Origin: Bacillaceae bacterium S4-13-56
Lineage (GTDB): Bacteria > Bacillota > Bacilli > Bacillales > JAWJLM01
Direction: 5' to 3'
Assembly: GCA_040191315.1 (NCBI GenBank)
Contig: JAWJLM010000040.1
Location: forward strand, 1-44,380
DNA: 44,380 nt
In this document: positions 17,807 through 26,627 of the stretch, one piece after another
How the letters are laid out: every line of letters starts with the position of its first letter
Position numbering within the stretch: the first letter of the stretch is position 1
Position numbers and translations under genes: made by a program
The notes under the pieces: model-generated
What the model saw: the letters and a program-made list of their open reading frames with translations, nothing else
Told to the model about the DNA's origin: nothing
The model's database searches: none

Positions 17807-17918
17807 ATTCATTCCTCCTTCGAAAAAAATCTTTACTCTATTGTATCAATAATTATCAGAAATTTAAAATTATTTCGTCAACTTTTGTTAACTAATCTTA
17901 TCACTTTACAATTTATCC

Positions 17919-17948
17919 GTTAACGATTATTAACAATATACTGTAAAT
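17919..17948 (+). promoter_or_regulatory. likely activator-binding site (UAS) upstream of the racemase operon
   Basis: The 30 bases at 17919-17948 match those at 28695-28724 at 25 positions, including the unbroken blocks TTATTAAC, ATATA and TGTAAAT. Both lie 26-42 bases upstream of a -24/-12 promoter and nowhere else in the window. This is where the adjacent sigma-54 activator would be expected to bind. Confidence 0.6.
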
Positions 17949-17973
17949 ACCCTTGTTGTGACCCAATGAAAAG

Positions 17974-17990
17974 TTGGCATGCTTTTTGCT
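17974..17990 (+). promoter_or_regulatory. sigma-54 promoter (-24/-12)
   Basis: Reads TTGGCATGCTTTTTGCT. It has TGGCA and TTGC with exactly ten bases between GG and GC, as required by sigma-54. Transcription would start near 18001, about 75 bases before the first gene. The activator gene lies directly upstream in the other direction. Confidence 0.85.
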
Positions 17991-18076
17991 TATATATAGT
18001 GTGAGAAAAGTAAAGTTATAGGAACCCAGGGGAGGACTTGATGGGATCAGTCAATTGTTGATAGGGAGGAAACGTG

Positions 18077-19258
18077 ATGAGTGTTTTGAATGGCTTGAAA
18101 GTATTGGATTTTACGACGCTGCTACCGGGTCCGTTTGCAACAATGATGCTGGCGGATATGGGTGCAGATGTCGTGAAGGTGGAATCTCCGCACCGGGAGG
18201 ATATGACTAAGCATCTTCCACCAATGATCGATGAAGTATCGGCAGCATATGCGCAACTCAACCGCTCCAAGCGATCAGTTGCACTTGATTTAAAGCAAGA
18301 GGATGCAAAAGAAGTGATTTCCAGCCTCATTAAGGAGTACGACATCATTATTGAGCAATTCAGGCCGGGTACTATGGAACGGTTGGGAATTGACTATAAA
18401 ACATTGAAAAAAGTAAACCCGAGCATTATCTATTGCTCTCTGACCGGATATGGGCAAACAGGACCACTGAGTAATAAGGCCGGGCACGATATTAATTATT
18501 TAGCTTTATCAGGTGCTGCAAGTTATTCATCGAGAAAGAATCAGGCACCCATTCCGATAGGGATTCAAGTGGCTGATATTGGCGGTGGCTCTATGCCTGC
18601 GGTAATCAGTATTTTAGCTGCAGTTTATCACCGCAATCAGACTGGGGAAGGCCAGTATATTGATGTAAGTATTACGGACAATATATATGCTTTCAATGCA
18701 TTATATGGATCCGGTTATCTGGCTGGTGGGGAAAATCCGGATGCGGAATCGCTGATGCTTAATGGTGGAACATTTTACGATTATTACGAGACAAAAGACG
18801 GACGATATTTTTCTGTCGGCAGCCTGGAGCCGAAATTTCAAAAAGAATTGTGTAATTTACTTGGGGAACCAGAGTTACTGACCCTAAGCAGTAGCACAAA
18901 GGCAGCGGACCAACAGCAATTTAAGGAAAAAGTGAAGACCGCGTTTAAAGAAAAAACATTTGATGAATGGCTTGCGCTGCTTGGGGATGATTTTGACGGA
19001 TGTGTCGAACCCGTCTTAAAATTCGCTGAAACAGTTGAACATCCACACATAAAAGCGCGTGAGATGATTGTTCCTGTATCAATGCCAGATGGCGGCACGC
19101 AGGATCAGATTGCGTTTCCGATAAAGTTTTCCAATCAACCAGCTTCCTATCGCCATACTGGTGTGCAGACTGGAACACATACAAAGGAGGTTTTAAAAAA
19201 GGCAGGCTGGAATGATTCGAAAATAGCTGAACTGTCCGAAAAAGGAATTTTTGGCTAA
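18077..19258 (+). CDS. alpha-methylacyl-CoA racemase-like protein (CaiB/BaiF family III)
   Basis: A 393-residue class III CoA-transferase fold protein. Its active-site residues match the racemase branch: His137 in AGHDINYLALSG, Asp167 in VADIGGGSM and Glu251 in SLEPKF. They have the same 30-residue His-Asp spacing as His126/Asp156 in the mycobacterial racemase MCR, and the Glu matches MCR Glu241. Racemases of this type interconvert (2R)- and (2S)-2-methylacyl-CoA so that the acyl-CoA dehydrogenase can act. A CoA-transferase role cannot be fully excluded. It is the first gene of the sigma-54 operon. The ATG at 18077 is seven bases after GGAGG; a GTG just before it is also possible. Confidence 0.8.
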   Translation: MSVLNGLKVLDFTTLLPGPFATMMLADMGADVVKVESPHREDMTKHLPPMIDEVSAAYAQLNRSKRSVALDLKQEDAKEVISSLIKEYDIIIEQFRPGTMERLGIDYKTLKKVNPSIIYCSLTGYGQTGPLSNKAGHDINYLALSGAASYSSRKNQAPIPIGIQVADIGGGSMPAVISILAAVYHRNQTGEGQYIDVSITDNIYAFNALYGSGYLAGGENPDAESLMLNGGTFYDYYETKDGRYFSVGSLEPKFQKELCNLLGEPELLTLSSSTKAADQQQFKEKVKTAFKEKTFDEWLALLGDDFDGCVEPVLKFAETVEHPHIKAREMIVPVSMPDGGTQDQIAFPIKFSNQPASYRHTGVQTGTHTKEVLKKAGWNDSKIAELSEKGIFG

Positions 19259-19322
19259 ACGATATTATTAAAGGGCCATGGATCTAGATATAGATTAGCC
19301 CGAAAAATTGGGAGGAAACAAT

Positions 19323-20501
19323 ATGACAAACAACGCAAACGTTATTGGTGTTAGTATGGTGAAGTTTGAAAAGCCAGGGAAAAATGAGCCGTATGAAATC
19401 ATGGCTTCGAAGGCAATTACGAACGCCTTGAAAGATGCGGGAATCGGTCTTTCAGATGTTAATCAGGCGTATGCAAGTTATGTTTATGGGGACAGCACAA
19501 GCGGTCAAACCGCGTTATATCGCGTTGGCATGACAGGCATTCCGATTATAAATGTGAACAACAATTGCTCATCAGGCTCCACAGCACTCTACTTGGCACG
19601 CCAGGCAGTAGAATCTGGTGCAGAGGAATGTGTATTGGCTTTTGGATTTGAGGAAATGAAACCGGGGGCACTGGGTGAAAATTGGACCGACCGTATGTCT
19701 CCATTTCAATGGATTTACGATCAGTTTGAAACATTGAACCCTGAATTACCGGATGGACCTGTTGCCTTAAAAGTATTTGGTGCAGCCGCAATAGAGTATC
19801 TTGAAAAATATGGCGCAAGTCCAGAAATATTTGGAAAGGTTGCTGTAAAATCTAGGAAGCACGCAGTAAATAACCCTTATTCCCTGTTTAACAAAGAGAT
19901 CACATTAGATGAAGTAATGCAATCTCCGGAAGTGTATCCGGGTCTTAACAGATTGATGGCATGTCCGCCAACTTGTGGTGCAGCGGCAGTAGTTGTTTGC
20001 AGTGATGACTTTGCCAAAAAACATAATATCCAAAATGCAGTGAAAATAACTGCTCAATCGATGAGAACAGATAAACCGGATTCGAAGGAAAATAATATGC
20101 ATCTGGTTGGTCTTAAAATGACAGAAGAAGCTGCGAAAGAAGTGTACGAAAAATCCGGTGTTGGCCCGGAAGATGTTGATGTTGTGGAATTACATGATTG
20201 TTTTACCCCTAATGAAGTAATGACCTATGAAGGACTAGGACTTGTTGCAGAAGGGGAAGCAGAGAAGCTCATCTATGATCAGGATAATACCTATGGCGGA
20301 AAATTTGTCGTTAATCCTTCAGGTGGGCTGATGTCTAAAGGACACCCACTTGGTGCAACAGGGCTTGCACAATGCACTGAACTTGTTTGGCACCTCCGTG
20401 GAGAAGCGGGAAACCGCCAAGTTGAGGGAGCAAAAGTTGGATTGCAGCATAATGTGGGTCTTGGTGGAGCTTGCATAGTTACGATGTATCAAACGGTATA
20501 A
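19323..20501 (+). CDS. SCPx-type thiolase (3-ketoacyl-CoA thiolase, lipid-transfer family)
   Basis: A 392-residue thiolase. It carries blocks typical of sterol carrier protein x: NVNNNCSSGSTALYLARQAV with the acyl-accepting Cys82, VVELHDCFTPNEVMTYEGLG, DNTYGGKFVVNPSGGLMSKG and GHPLGATGLAQCTELVWHLR. The C-terminal SCP2 domain of the animal protein is absent. SCPx thiolases cleave 3-keto acyl-CoAs that carry a 2-methyl group, which ordinary thiolases handle poorly. Its place right after a racemase-like gene supports such a substrate. The ATG at 19323 follows GGGAGGAAACAAT. Confidence 0.88.
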   Translation: MTNNANVIGVSMVKFEKPGKNEPYEIMASKAITNALKDAGIGLSDVNQAYASYVYGDSTSGQTALYRVGMTGIPIINVNNNCSSGSTALYLARQAVESGAEECVLAFGFEEMKPGALGENWTDRMSPFQWIYDQFETLNPELPDGPVALKVFGAAAIEYLEKYGASPEIFGKVAVKSRKHAVNNPYSLFNKEITLDEVMQSPEVYPGLNRLMACPPTCGAAAVVVCSDDFAKKHNIQNAVKITAQSMRTDKPDSKENNMHLVGLKMTEEAAKEVYEKSGVGPEDVDVVELHDCFTPNEVMTYEGLGLVAEGEAEKLIYDQDNTYGGKFVVNPSGGLMSKGHPLGATGLAQCTELVWHLRGEAGNRQVEGAKVGLQHNVGLGGACIVTMYQTV

Positions 20502-20584
20502 TGCGGCACGATGATGCAACTGGCCAGGGCTACAGTATTCCATTTTAAAAAAGCATTAGAATTTACAAAAAGGAGTGTTCGTTG

Positions 20585-22120
20585 ATGAATATTGTAGAAG
20601 CGTTAGAAATTAACACGGAAAGGCAACCCCTTCACAAAGCCTTACAGTATGAAGACCGGCGTTACAATTATTTCGAATTTAATGAAAGCGTTAACAAACT
20701 AGCAAACGGATTGTTGGAACAAGGGGTTAAGAAAGGTGACCATGCAGCAGTGCTGATGAAGAACTCTGATTACTTTGCCATCACCTATTTTGCCCTTGCA
20801 AAGATTGGAGTGGTTATTGTTCCAATGAATTTTCGGTTGGTGGCAAAAGAACTTTCTTATATAATCGACAATTCCGATTCGCAGCATGTGATTATAGAGA
20901 CTGAATTTGAAGAAGAAATCTTGAAATCTATTGACGGGAATGAAAAGGTTAAAAACGTCATTTCCGTACCTATAGCGACCAATCAGAAATTTACATCTTA
21001 TCAAGACATACTCTCTGCGAACACGAAAAATCCGGGCACGGAGATTTTAGGAAAAGATCATTGTCATATGCTGTATACCTCAGGAACAACTGGCAACCCA
21101 AAGGGAGCATTATTTGACCACGACGCTGTAAAATCCGTAGTTTTACAAATGAGTATGTCGTTAGGTTATCACCCGAAGGAGAAATGGATGCATTTCGCCC
21201 CATTATACCATGCAGCACAGCTTGCAATCTGCTTACTGCCTCAATTCTATCTTGGAGGTTTTGGAGTTATTTACCGGGAATTTAATCCAAAAGTAATTTT
21301 GCGAGATATTTCCAAATATAAAATCACAACAGTATTTGGTGTTCCTGCAATGTATAACGCTTTTCTCCAGGTACCCAAAGAAGAAGATTACGATTTTACA
21401 TCCGTTGAGAAGATGCTTTACGGTGCGGCCCCCATGTCCGAATCTGATATAAGGAAGGCCATTGATTATTTTGGAACCAATAAATTTTACAGTTTGTGTG
21501 GTCAAACGGAAACAGGCCCGGCTGGAGTCATGCTTTATCCGGAAGACCATGAAGAACATGCTGGTATGTCAGGGAGAGAGACGACGACGTTTACATTGAT
21601 AGATCTTGTTGATCCAGATGGAAGGTCTGTGGAAATAGGGGAAGTCGGGGAATTAATTATCAAAGTACCTTCCGCAATGAAAGAATATTATAAGAATCCG
21701 GAAGCAACAGCCAAGACGATTATCAATGGGTACGTGTACTCGGGGGATTTGGCTATACGGGATGAAGATGGTTATATTCTATTAGTTGATCGCAGTAAAG
21801 ATATGATTATCAGCGGAGGAGAAAATGTATATTCCATTGAGGTAGAAAATGTATTATCTTCACACCCTGAAGTGCTTGAGGCAGCTATAATTGGAACACC
21901 GGATGAAAAATGGGGTGAGCTTGTAACTGCAATTATTTCCAAAAAAACTGATTCTGAACTAACAGAAAAAGATTTGATCGCATTCGCCAAAGAAAATATA
22001 GCAAGTTATAAAACTCCGAAAAAAGTGATTTTTGTTGATGTCTTGCCAAGAAACCCTTCTGGAAAGTTGCTGAAATATCAGCTTAGACAACAATACACAT
22101 CTGTTGAAAATGAGGTGTAA
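20585..22120 (+). CDS. acyl-CoA synthetase (AMP-binding), first copy
   Basis: An ANL-superfamily ligase of 511 residues. The P-loop-like motif is MLYTSGTTGNPKGALFDHDA (about 158-177), the A5-type motif YSLCGQTETGP follows, the hinge is YILLVDRSKDMIISGGENVY and the C-terminal catalytic Lys is in PRNPSGKLLKYQL. It activates a carboxylic acid with ATP and CoA through an acyl-adenylate. Which acid is not clear, but it differs enough from the second copy (23042) to suggest another chain length or intermediate. It starts at ATG (20585) or the adjacent TTG after AAGGAG. It is followed after two bases by the crotonase gene. Confidence 0.88.
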   Translation: MNIVEALEINTERQPLHKALQYEDRRYNYFEFNESVNKLANGLLEQGVKKGDHAAVLMKNSDYFAITYFALAKIGVVIVPMNFRLVAKELSYIIDNSDSQHVIIETEFEEEILKSIDGNEKVKNVISVPIATNQKFTSYQDILSANTKNPGTEILGKDHCHMLYTSGTTGNPKGALFDHDAVKSVVLQMSMSLGYHPKEKWMHFAPLYHAAQLAICLLPQFYLGGFGVIYREFNPKVILRDISKYKITTVFGVPAMYNAFLQVPKEEDYDFTSVEKMLYGAAPMSESDIRKAIDYFGTNKFYSLCGQTETGPAGVMLYPEDHEEHAGMSGRETTTFTLIDLVDPDGRSVEIGEVGELIIKVPSAMKEYYKNPEATAKTIINGYVYSGDLAIRDEDGYILLVDRSKDMIISGGENVYSIEVENVLSSHPEVLEAAIIGTPDEKWGELVTAIISKKTDSELTEKDLIAFAKENIASYKTPKKVIFVDVLPRNPSGKLLKYQLRQQYTSVENEV

Positions 22121-22122
22121 AT

Positions 22123-22902
22123 ATGTCCAATGTCAATACAACATGTAACCAAGGCGTATTCGAGATCGGGCTAAATCGTCCAGATAGGTTGAATGCCCTA
22201 AATGCGGACCTGTTATCAGAACTCACAGAGGCGATAAATAAGGCAAAAAGAGATCCATCCATTCGATCGGTACTCCTTTATGGCGAAGGAAAAGCATTTT
22301 GTGCAGGCGGCGATTTAAAGGATTTTGGAATGGACGATACGAATCCAATCGAAGTAAAGGAATTTCTGCAACGCGGCCATGAAGCATTGATCGGTTTATA
22401 CAATATGGAGAAGCCGGTAATCGTTGCAGTGCATGGCCCCGCAGTTGGAGCGGGCAGTAACCTGGCTTTTGCCTGTGACATAATCATTGCCGACGAAACA
22501 GCTTCGTTCGCTGAAATTTTCGCCAAAGTGGGTGCCTTACCTGATATGGGAGGCTTGTATCTCCTTCCACAAAAAATCGGCATGCATAAGGCAGCAGAAC
22601 TAGTTTTTACTGGAAAAACGATTGATGCGAATGCAGCGTTGGAGTACGGCTTAATAAATCAGGTTGTAGCAGAAGGGCAAGCAGGTGAGGAAGCCAAAAA
22701 ACTTGCCATATCATTAGCAAGAGGGCCAACGAAAGCATTGGGATTAGCAAAAAGGATCATGCACCAAGCACCATATTCATCACTGGAAAGTGTGTTGGAA
22801 ATGGAAGCGATGGGCCAGGCGAATATATTTCAAACGCAGGATTTTAAAGAGGGGAAGCAGGCATTTATTGAAAAAAGAAAAGCAGTATTTAAAGGGGAAT
22901 AA
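22123..22902 (+). CDS. enoyl-CoA hydratase/isomerase family protein, PaaG-like active site
   Basis: A 259-residue crotonase. The oxyanion motif GKAFCAGGDLKDF lies near residues 56-68 and the second block is GPAVGAGSNLAFACDIIIAD. The first catalytic Glu of enoyl-CoA hydratases (GGCELA) is replaced (GAGSNLA). The second Glu site is also absent, but an Asp is present in GALPDMGGLY. This Asp pattern is that of PaaG-type isomerases, so a double-bond isomerase is more likely than a classical hydratase. It follows the ligase gene after two bases, with GAGGTG as its ribosome site. Confidence 0.82.
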   Translation: MSNVNTTCNQGVFEIGLNRPDRLNALNADLLSELTEAINKAKRDPSIRSVLLYGEGKAFCAGGDLKDFGMDDTNPIEVKEFLQRGHEALIGLYNMEKPVIVAVHGPAVGAGSNLAFACDIIIADETASFAEIFAKVGALPDMGGLYLLPQKIGMHKAAELVFTGKTIDANAALEYGLINQVVAEGQAGEEAKKLAISLARGPTKALGLAKRIMHQAPYSSLESVLEMEAMGQANIFQTQDFKEGKQAFIEKRKAVFKGE

Positions 22903-23041
22903 GCATTTTCTTTAATTATAAAAAATTTAAAAAGGGAGGGAATGAAGTTGATCTAAGCTAAATAAGACTGCAGTTATTAATCATGTTGCTCAAATTAAAT
23001 TTGAATGAAGTGAGAGAAACAAAAATAGGAGGGTAAAAAAT

Positions 23042-24628
23042 TTGCTAAATGAAAATTTGAAAACAAGGTCAACTATTGGTGATGGATTAAAGAGAGCAAG
23101 TTACCGTTATCCGAATAAGGCTGCATTAGTTTTTTACAGTGAAAACGGCGAACAGCGAACGTACACGTATGAAGCGTTAAATAAACAAGTCAATCAGGTG
23201 GCCCATTCACTTCGAGAACAAGGGGTTCAAAAAGGAGACCGGATTGCAGTCATTGGAAAAAACAGCTCAGAGATTGTTATTTTAGCCTACGCCCTAGCAA
23301 AAATCGGAGCCTGGTATACGCCGTTGAACTTTATGTTGAAGGCAGAAGAAGTACGCCAGCTGCTTCATACGTCACAACCCCGGCTGTTTTTCGTTGATAA
23401 AACACATGTCGACCTAGTGAAGTCCATTGCTGATAAATTAACCGGAATTGAAAAGATATACAGCCTTCGTACAGCGGATGTGCCTGCTGGTTGGGGAGAT
23501 TTTAGCCAGTTGCTGCATGGAAGTAAGACTGAACCAGAAACGGAATTGTATGATGATGATGTATTATCACTCTTTTACACAAGTGGCACCGAGTCCGTTC
23601 CAAAAGGTGTGATGACTAGTCATAAAAACTATTTCTATTCGAATTATGCCTATATGTCAATAGGGACGTTTCAGCCAGAGGATAAACTGCTATTATCTCT
23701 GCCTTTAATTCATATGGCCGGATTCACCTTTTTGCTGAGTGCCAACATGGTCGGATTAACTATTATCATGACGGAGACACCAATCCCCGCACAAATGGCA
23801 GAGCTGATAGAAAAGCATCAAATTAATTTTACCGCCCTCCCTCCTACACTGTATTTAGGAATTCTGGGAGCTGCTGATGCGTATGATTTATCTTCTTGTC
23901 GCAAATTGATTACATGGTCGAGTACCATTCCAAGGAGTATGGTGGATGGGTGGAATAAAATTGCACCTGATGCAAAATTTTTCACAATACAAGGCTCCAG
24001 TGAATCAACAGCAACCGCTTTAACAGGCAGTTGGTTTAAAACATGGGATGAAGTTCCAAATGGCGACGGAAGGTATGTAGGAAGTGTGCTCGCAACCAGT
24101 GAAATTAAATTAATTGATGACGATGGCAATGAAGTTCCGGATGGAGTGCCAGGAGAACAAATTGCCCGTGGACCTGTTGTTGCCAGCGGCTATTACAAGA
24201 ATGAAACGGCAAATAATAAAGCCTTTCAAAATGGATGGTACCATAGCGGGGACGTTTTAATTCGCGATGATCAAGGCAATTATTATTTTGCAGATCGCAA
24301 AAAAGATATTGTTAAATCAGGCGGAGAAAACGTCTCTACCCAAGAGGTGGAGGACGTTATTAATCAGCACCCCGAAATAAATCAATGTGCAGTTTTCGGT
24401 GTACCCGATCCAAAATGGGGGGAGTCAGTTATCGCCGCAGTTGTGTCAAAAAACGGGGCAAAACTTACCGAGGAAGAGATTATAGCTCATTGCAAGAGGA
24501 AACTGTCCAGTTATAAAACGCCGAAACACATTGTTTTCCGGGATAATTTGCCGTTAACCTCTGCAGGAAAATTATTAAAGCGTTCCCTGAAGGATGAATA
24601 CAAGGATTTATTAATGGAAAAGAGTTAA
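23042..24628 (+). CDS. acyl-CoA synthetase (AMP-binding), second copy
   Basis: A 528-residue ANL ligase. The core motif SLFYTSGTESVPKGVMTSHK has an unusual TSGTESVPKG form. IQGSSESTATALTG stands where the usual GxTE motif is, and DRKKDIVKSGGENVSTQEVE is the hinge. The C-terminal Lys is in LTSAGKLLKRSLKD. It should form an acyl-CoA from an unknown acid. It begins with TTG seven bases after GGAGGG. A 139-base gap separates it from the crotonase gene and contains no promoter I can recognise, so it is probably still within the same operon. Confidence 0.87.
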   Translation: MLNENLKTRSTIGDGLKRASYRYPNKAALVFYSENGEQRTYTYEALNKQVNQVAHSLREQGVQKGDRIAVIGKNSSEIVILAYALAKIGAWYTPLNFMLKAEEVRQLLHTSQPRLFFVDKTHVDLVKSIADKLTGIEKIYSLRTADVPAGWGDFSQLLHGSKTEPETELYDDDVLSLFYTSGTESVPKGVMTSHKNYFYSNYAYMSIGTFQPEDKLLLSLPLIHMAGFTFLLSANMVGLTIIMTETPIPAQMAELIEKHQINFTALPPTLYLGILGAADAYDLSSCRKLITWSSTIPRSMVDGWNKIAPDAKFFTIQGSSESTATALTGSWFKTWDEVPNGDGRYVGSVLATSEIKLIDDDGNEVPDGVPGEQIARGPVVASGYYKNETANNKAFQNGWYHSGDVLIRDDQGNYYFADRKKDIVKSGGENVSTQEVEDVINQHPEINQCAVFGVPDPKWGESVIAAVVSKNGAKLTEEEIIAHCKRKLSSYKTPKHIVFRDNLPLTSAGKLLKRSLKDEYKDLLMEKS

Positions 24629-24662
24629 AATCATCGGGATAATATGGAATTGAGGTAAGCCA

Positions 24663-25085
24663 ATGAAATATGATGAAATTATGATTGATGAAAAATATAA
24701 AAGTGCTTCCTATACAGTGACTAAAGAAGAAATCATGGAATTTGCTTCACAATTCGATCCTCAATACATGCATATTGATGAGGAGAAAGCGCAACAGAGT
24801 ATATTCAAAGGCATCATTGCTTCAGGATTACACACCTTGTGCATAAGCTTTAAATTATGGACTGAGATGAATATCTTTGGAGAAGATATAATTGCTGGAA
24901 CAGGCGTTAATAATCTTCAATTCACAAAACCGGTTTATCCCGAAGATACGCTATACGTAACGACCAAAGTGATTAAAAAAACAGATAAAAAGAAATCCGG
25001 TGAGGTTACATTATTACTTACTTCTTACAAACATGATGATATTCAAGTTTTACAAGCAGAAATATCCGCATTAGTTTCTAAATAG
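24663..25085 (+). CDS. MaoC-like (R)-specific hydratase, hot-dog fold
   Basis: A 140-residue single hot-dog domain. The hydratase-2 motif is seen as ASQFDPQYMHIDEEKAQQS (catalytic Asp and His near residues 31-36), followed by FKGIIASGLHTLCISFKLW. This family hydrates trans-2-enoyl-CoA to the (3R)-hydroxy form or reverses it. The operon also encodes two crotonases, so it may work on a branched or otherwise hindered enoyl-CoA. It starts after TGAGGTAAGCCA and is followed by the second crotonase after 23 bases. Confidence 0.8.
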   Translation: MKYDEIMIDEKYKSASYTVTKEEIMEFASQFDPQYMHIDEEKAQQSIFKGIIASGLHTLCISFKLWTEMNIFGEDIIAGTGVNNLQFTKPVYPEDTLYVTTKVIKKTDKKKSGEVTLLLTSYKHDDIQVLQAEISALVSK

Positions 25086-25108
25086 CGCAAAAGGAGAGTG
25101 TTTATAAC

Positions 25109-25897
25109 TTGGTTTATGAAGCTATTATTTATGAAAAAAAGCAGCAATCTTCCTGGATTTATTTAAATCGTCCGGAGGAGATGAACTCGTTATCAAAAAA
25201 AATGATCGTAGAGATCCTCCAAGTACTTGAGGAGATTGAGCAAGATAACGAAATTCGGGTCGTCGTTTTATCTGGTAAAGGTAAAGCATTCTGTGCCGGT
25301 GCCGATTTAAAAGAACTTTTAAAGGATTTAAATAAAGACCCCGATGGTGAGAAGGGTATTCTTGATTATGCCGAGCAACTGTTTAATAAATTAAATTATT
25401 TGTCGAAACCACTAATCGTGGCATTAAATGGAGTTACACTTGCCGGTGGACTGGAACTGGCCATGACAGCAGATATTGTTATCGCTTCCGAAAAAGCAAA
25501 AATAGGAGACGGCCACGCCAATTTCGGCGTCCTTCCTGGCGGTGGAGGAGCGGTCAGGTTGCATAAAGAAATTGGCGTAAATCGCGCAAAATATCTACTG
25601 TTTACAGGGGACATGTTTCCAGCTAAAGAATGGAAAGACTACGGATTTGTGCATGAGGTCGTTCCTGCCGAAGAACTCGATGAAACCGCACAGAAAATAG
25701 CAGCTAAAGTATCAGCAAAAAGCCCGCTTGTCCTACGGGAAATGAAACGTTTGGTGAGAGACAGCGCAGATCAGAAACTAGACACCTCATTAAGACAAGA
25801 ACTGCTTTCACTAAAAAATCATACGCATTCACATGATTTCAGTGAAGGATTAAGCGCCTTTTCAGAAAAAAGAACACCTGAATTTAAAGGTTATTAA
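25109..25897 (+). CDS. enoyl-CoA hydratase/isomerase family protein
   Basis: A 262-residue crotonase with the CoA-binding and oxyanion motif GKAFCAGADLKELL (about 55-68). The block NGVTLAGGLELAMTADIVIA keeps the first catalytic Glu. The second site reads KIGDGHANFGVLPGGGG, where hydratases have a Pro-Glu pair. The C-terminus keeps SEGLSAFSEKRTPEFKGY as in true enoyl-CoA hydratases. It thus differs from the crotonase at 22123, which lacks the first Glu; the two are not duplicates of function. It starts with TTG, ten bases after AAGGAGAG, and is the last gene of the plus-strand operon. Confidence 0.85.
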   Translation: MVYEAIIYEKKQQSSWIYLNRPEEMNSLSKKMIVEILQVLEEIEQDNEIRVVVLSGKGKAFCAGADLKELLKDLNKDPDGEKGILDYAEQLFNKLNYLSKPLIVALNGVTLAGGLELAMTADIVIASEKAKIGDGHANFGVLPGGGGAVRLHKEIGVNRAKYLLFTGDMFPAKEWKDYGFVHEVVPAEELDETAQKIAAKVSAKSPLVLREMKRLVRDSADQKLDTSLRQELLSLKNHTHSHDFSEGLSAFSEKRTPEFKGY

Positions 25898-26114
25898 TAT
25901 CTCTATAAAATTGCAGGAGTTAAGTCAAGTGTACCGTCCGCCTTTTTTAGGATTTTGTCATCATGGTCCTCCCGTGAGGTTTCCATTATTGATGGTTCGA
26001 TCATAGATACGAATGCGCAAACATCCAATTTAACTTTCCTGTATCACCCTGAGGTTTGATAGAAATCACGAATATTTTTGAAGCAATAATTTTCAACCCT
26101 AAGAGTTAACTTAT

Positions 26115-26147
26115 GTAGATAGGAAAGTTTTATACTTTTCTATCTAC
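26115..26147. other. perfect hairpin
   Basis: GTAGATAGGAAAG and CTTTTCTATCTAC form a long stem with a short TTTATA loop. It lies just left of the structured repeat and lacks a T tract, so it need not be a terminator. In 25898-26115 I see no gene. Confidence 0.5.
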
Positions 26148-26152
26148 TAATA

Positions 26153-26460
26153 AGAAAAGCGCAAGCACCCTTGATCATCGACGTAAGACGGTGAGGCCCA
26201 CGGGATGTGGGTCACGTAGGCGTTGCCACACGATGTGGCGGTTTTAGCCTACGATCCTCCGAGATAAAGGAAACACGGTTCACGAGGGCTCGCATCCTGC
26301 GAGTCAGTTCGGTGTTGCAACAAATGTTTTCGGTGGGCCGAGTAATCGGATGTCGCGTTTTTAACCGAACCTCCTTCAGATGTTGACTTATCGAAGGAGA
26401 GGAGGGAACCGACTCTAGTCGATAGGGCGCTTGCGCTAAACAAATTTTATACTTTATCTT
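26153..26460. repeat. structured MITE-like repeat with inverted ends
   Basis: The ends AAAGCGCAAGCACCC and GGGCGCTTGCGCT are inverted repeats. Inside lie several short hairpins in a row: GCCCACGGGATGTGGG, GCCACACGATGTGGC and a GACTCGCAGGATGCGAG-type stem. Longer pairs GTAGGC/GCCTAC and GGTTCGGTT-type arms enclose them. It encodes no protein. The right flank AACAAATTTTATACTTTATC resembles the head of the repeats at 32105-32250 and 44175-44321. Confidence 0.6.
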
Positions 26461-26465
26461 GAAAT

Positions 26466-26508
26466 AAAAACCCGAATTTTATCCAAATAGATAAAATTCG
26501 GGTTTTTA
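26466..26508. terminator. bidirectional terminator between convergent catabolic units
   Basis: AAAAACCCGAATTTTATC and its exact complement form an 18-bp stem with a six-base loop, with A and T tracts on both sides. It would end both the plus-strand operon and the dehydrogenase unit. Confidence 0.9.
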
Positions 26509-26627
26509 TATTGTTTACTGCCTATTCAATAGTTCGTTATGTCAAAAATTTCTTCAATATTTTTTGATAACATATGTACAGAGGGTCTCTGGCATTTTGC
26601 CTACTATCCCCCCGTATGCTTATCTTT

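Noticed and set aside
18077-19258. Reading the first catabolic gene as carnitine or formyl-CoA transferase
   Set aside because: The AGHDINY, VADIGGGS and LEPKF residues match the racemase branch better, though a transferase role is not excluded.
18016-21990. Several open frames of 60-110 codons antisense to the racemase, thiolase and ligase genes
   Set aside because: They mirror codon bias of the real genes, lack ribosome sites and show no family motifs.
26153-26440. CRISPR-like array
   Set aside because: The short stems differ in sequence and spacing; there are no regular direct repeats with spacers and no cas genes.
26249-26443. A 64-codon minus-strand frame in the structured repeat
   Set aside because: It overlaps hairpins of the repeat and has no site or protein-like pattern.
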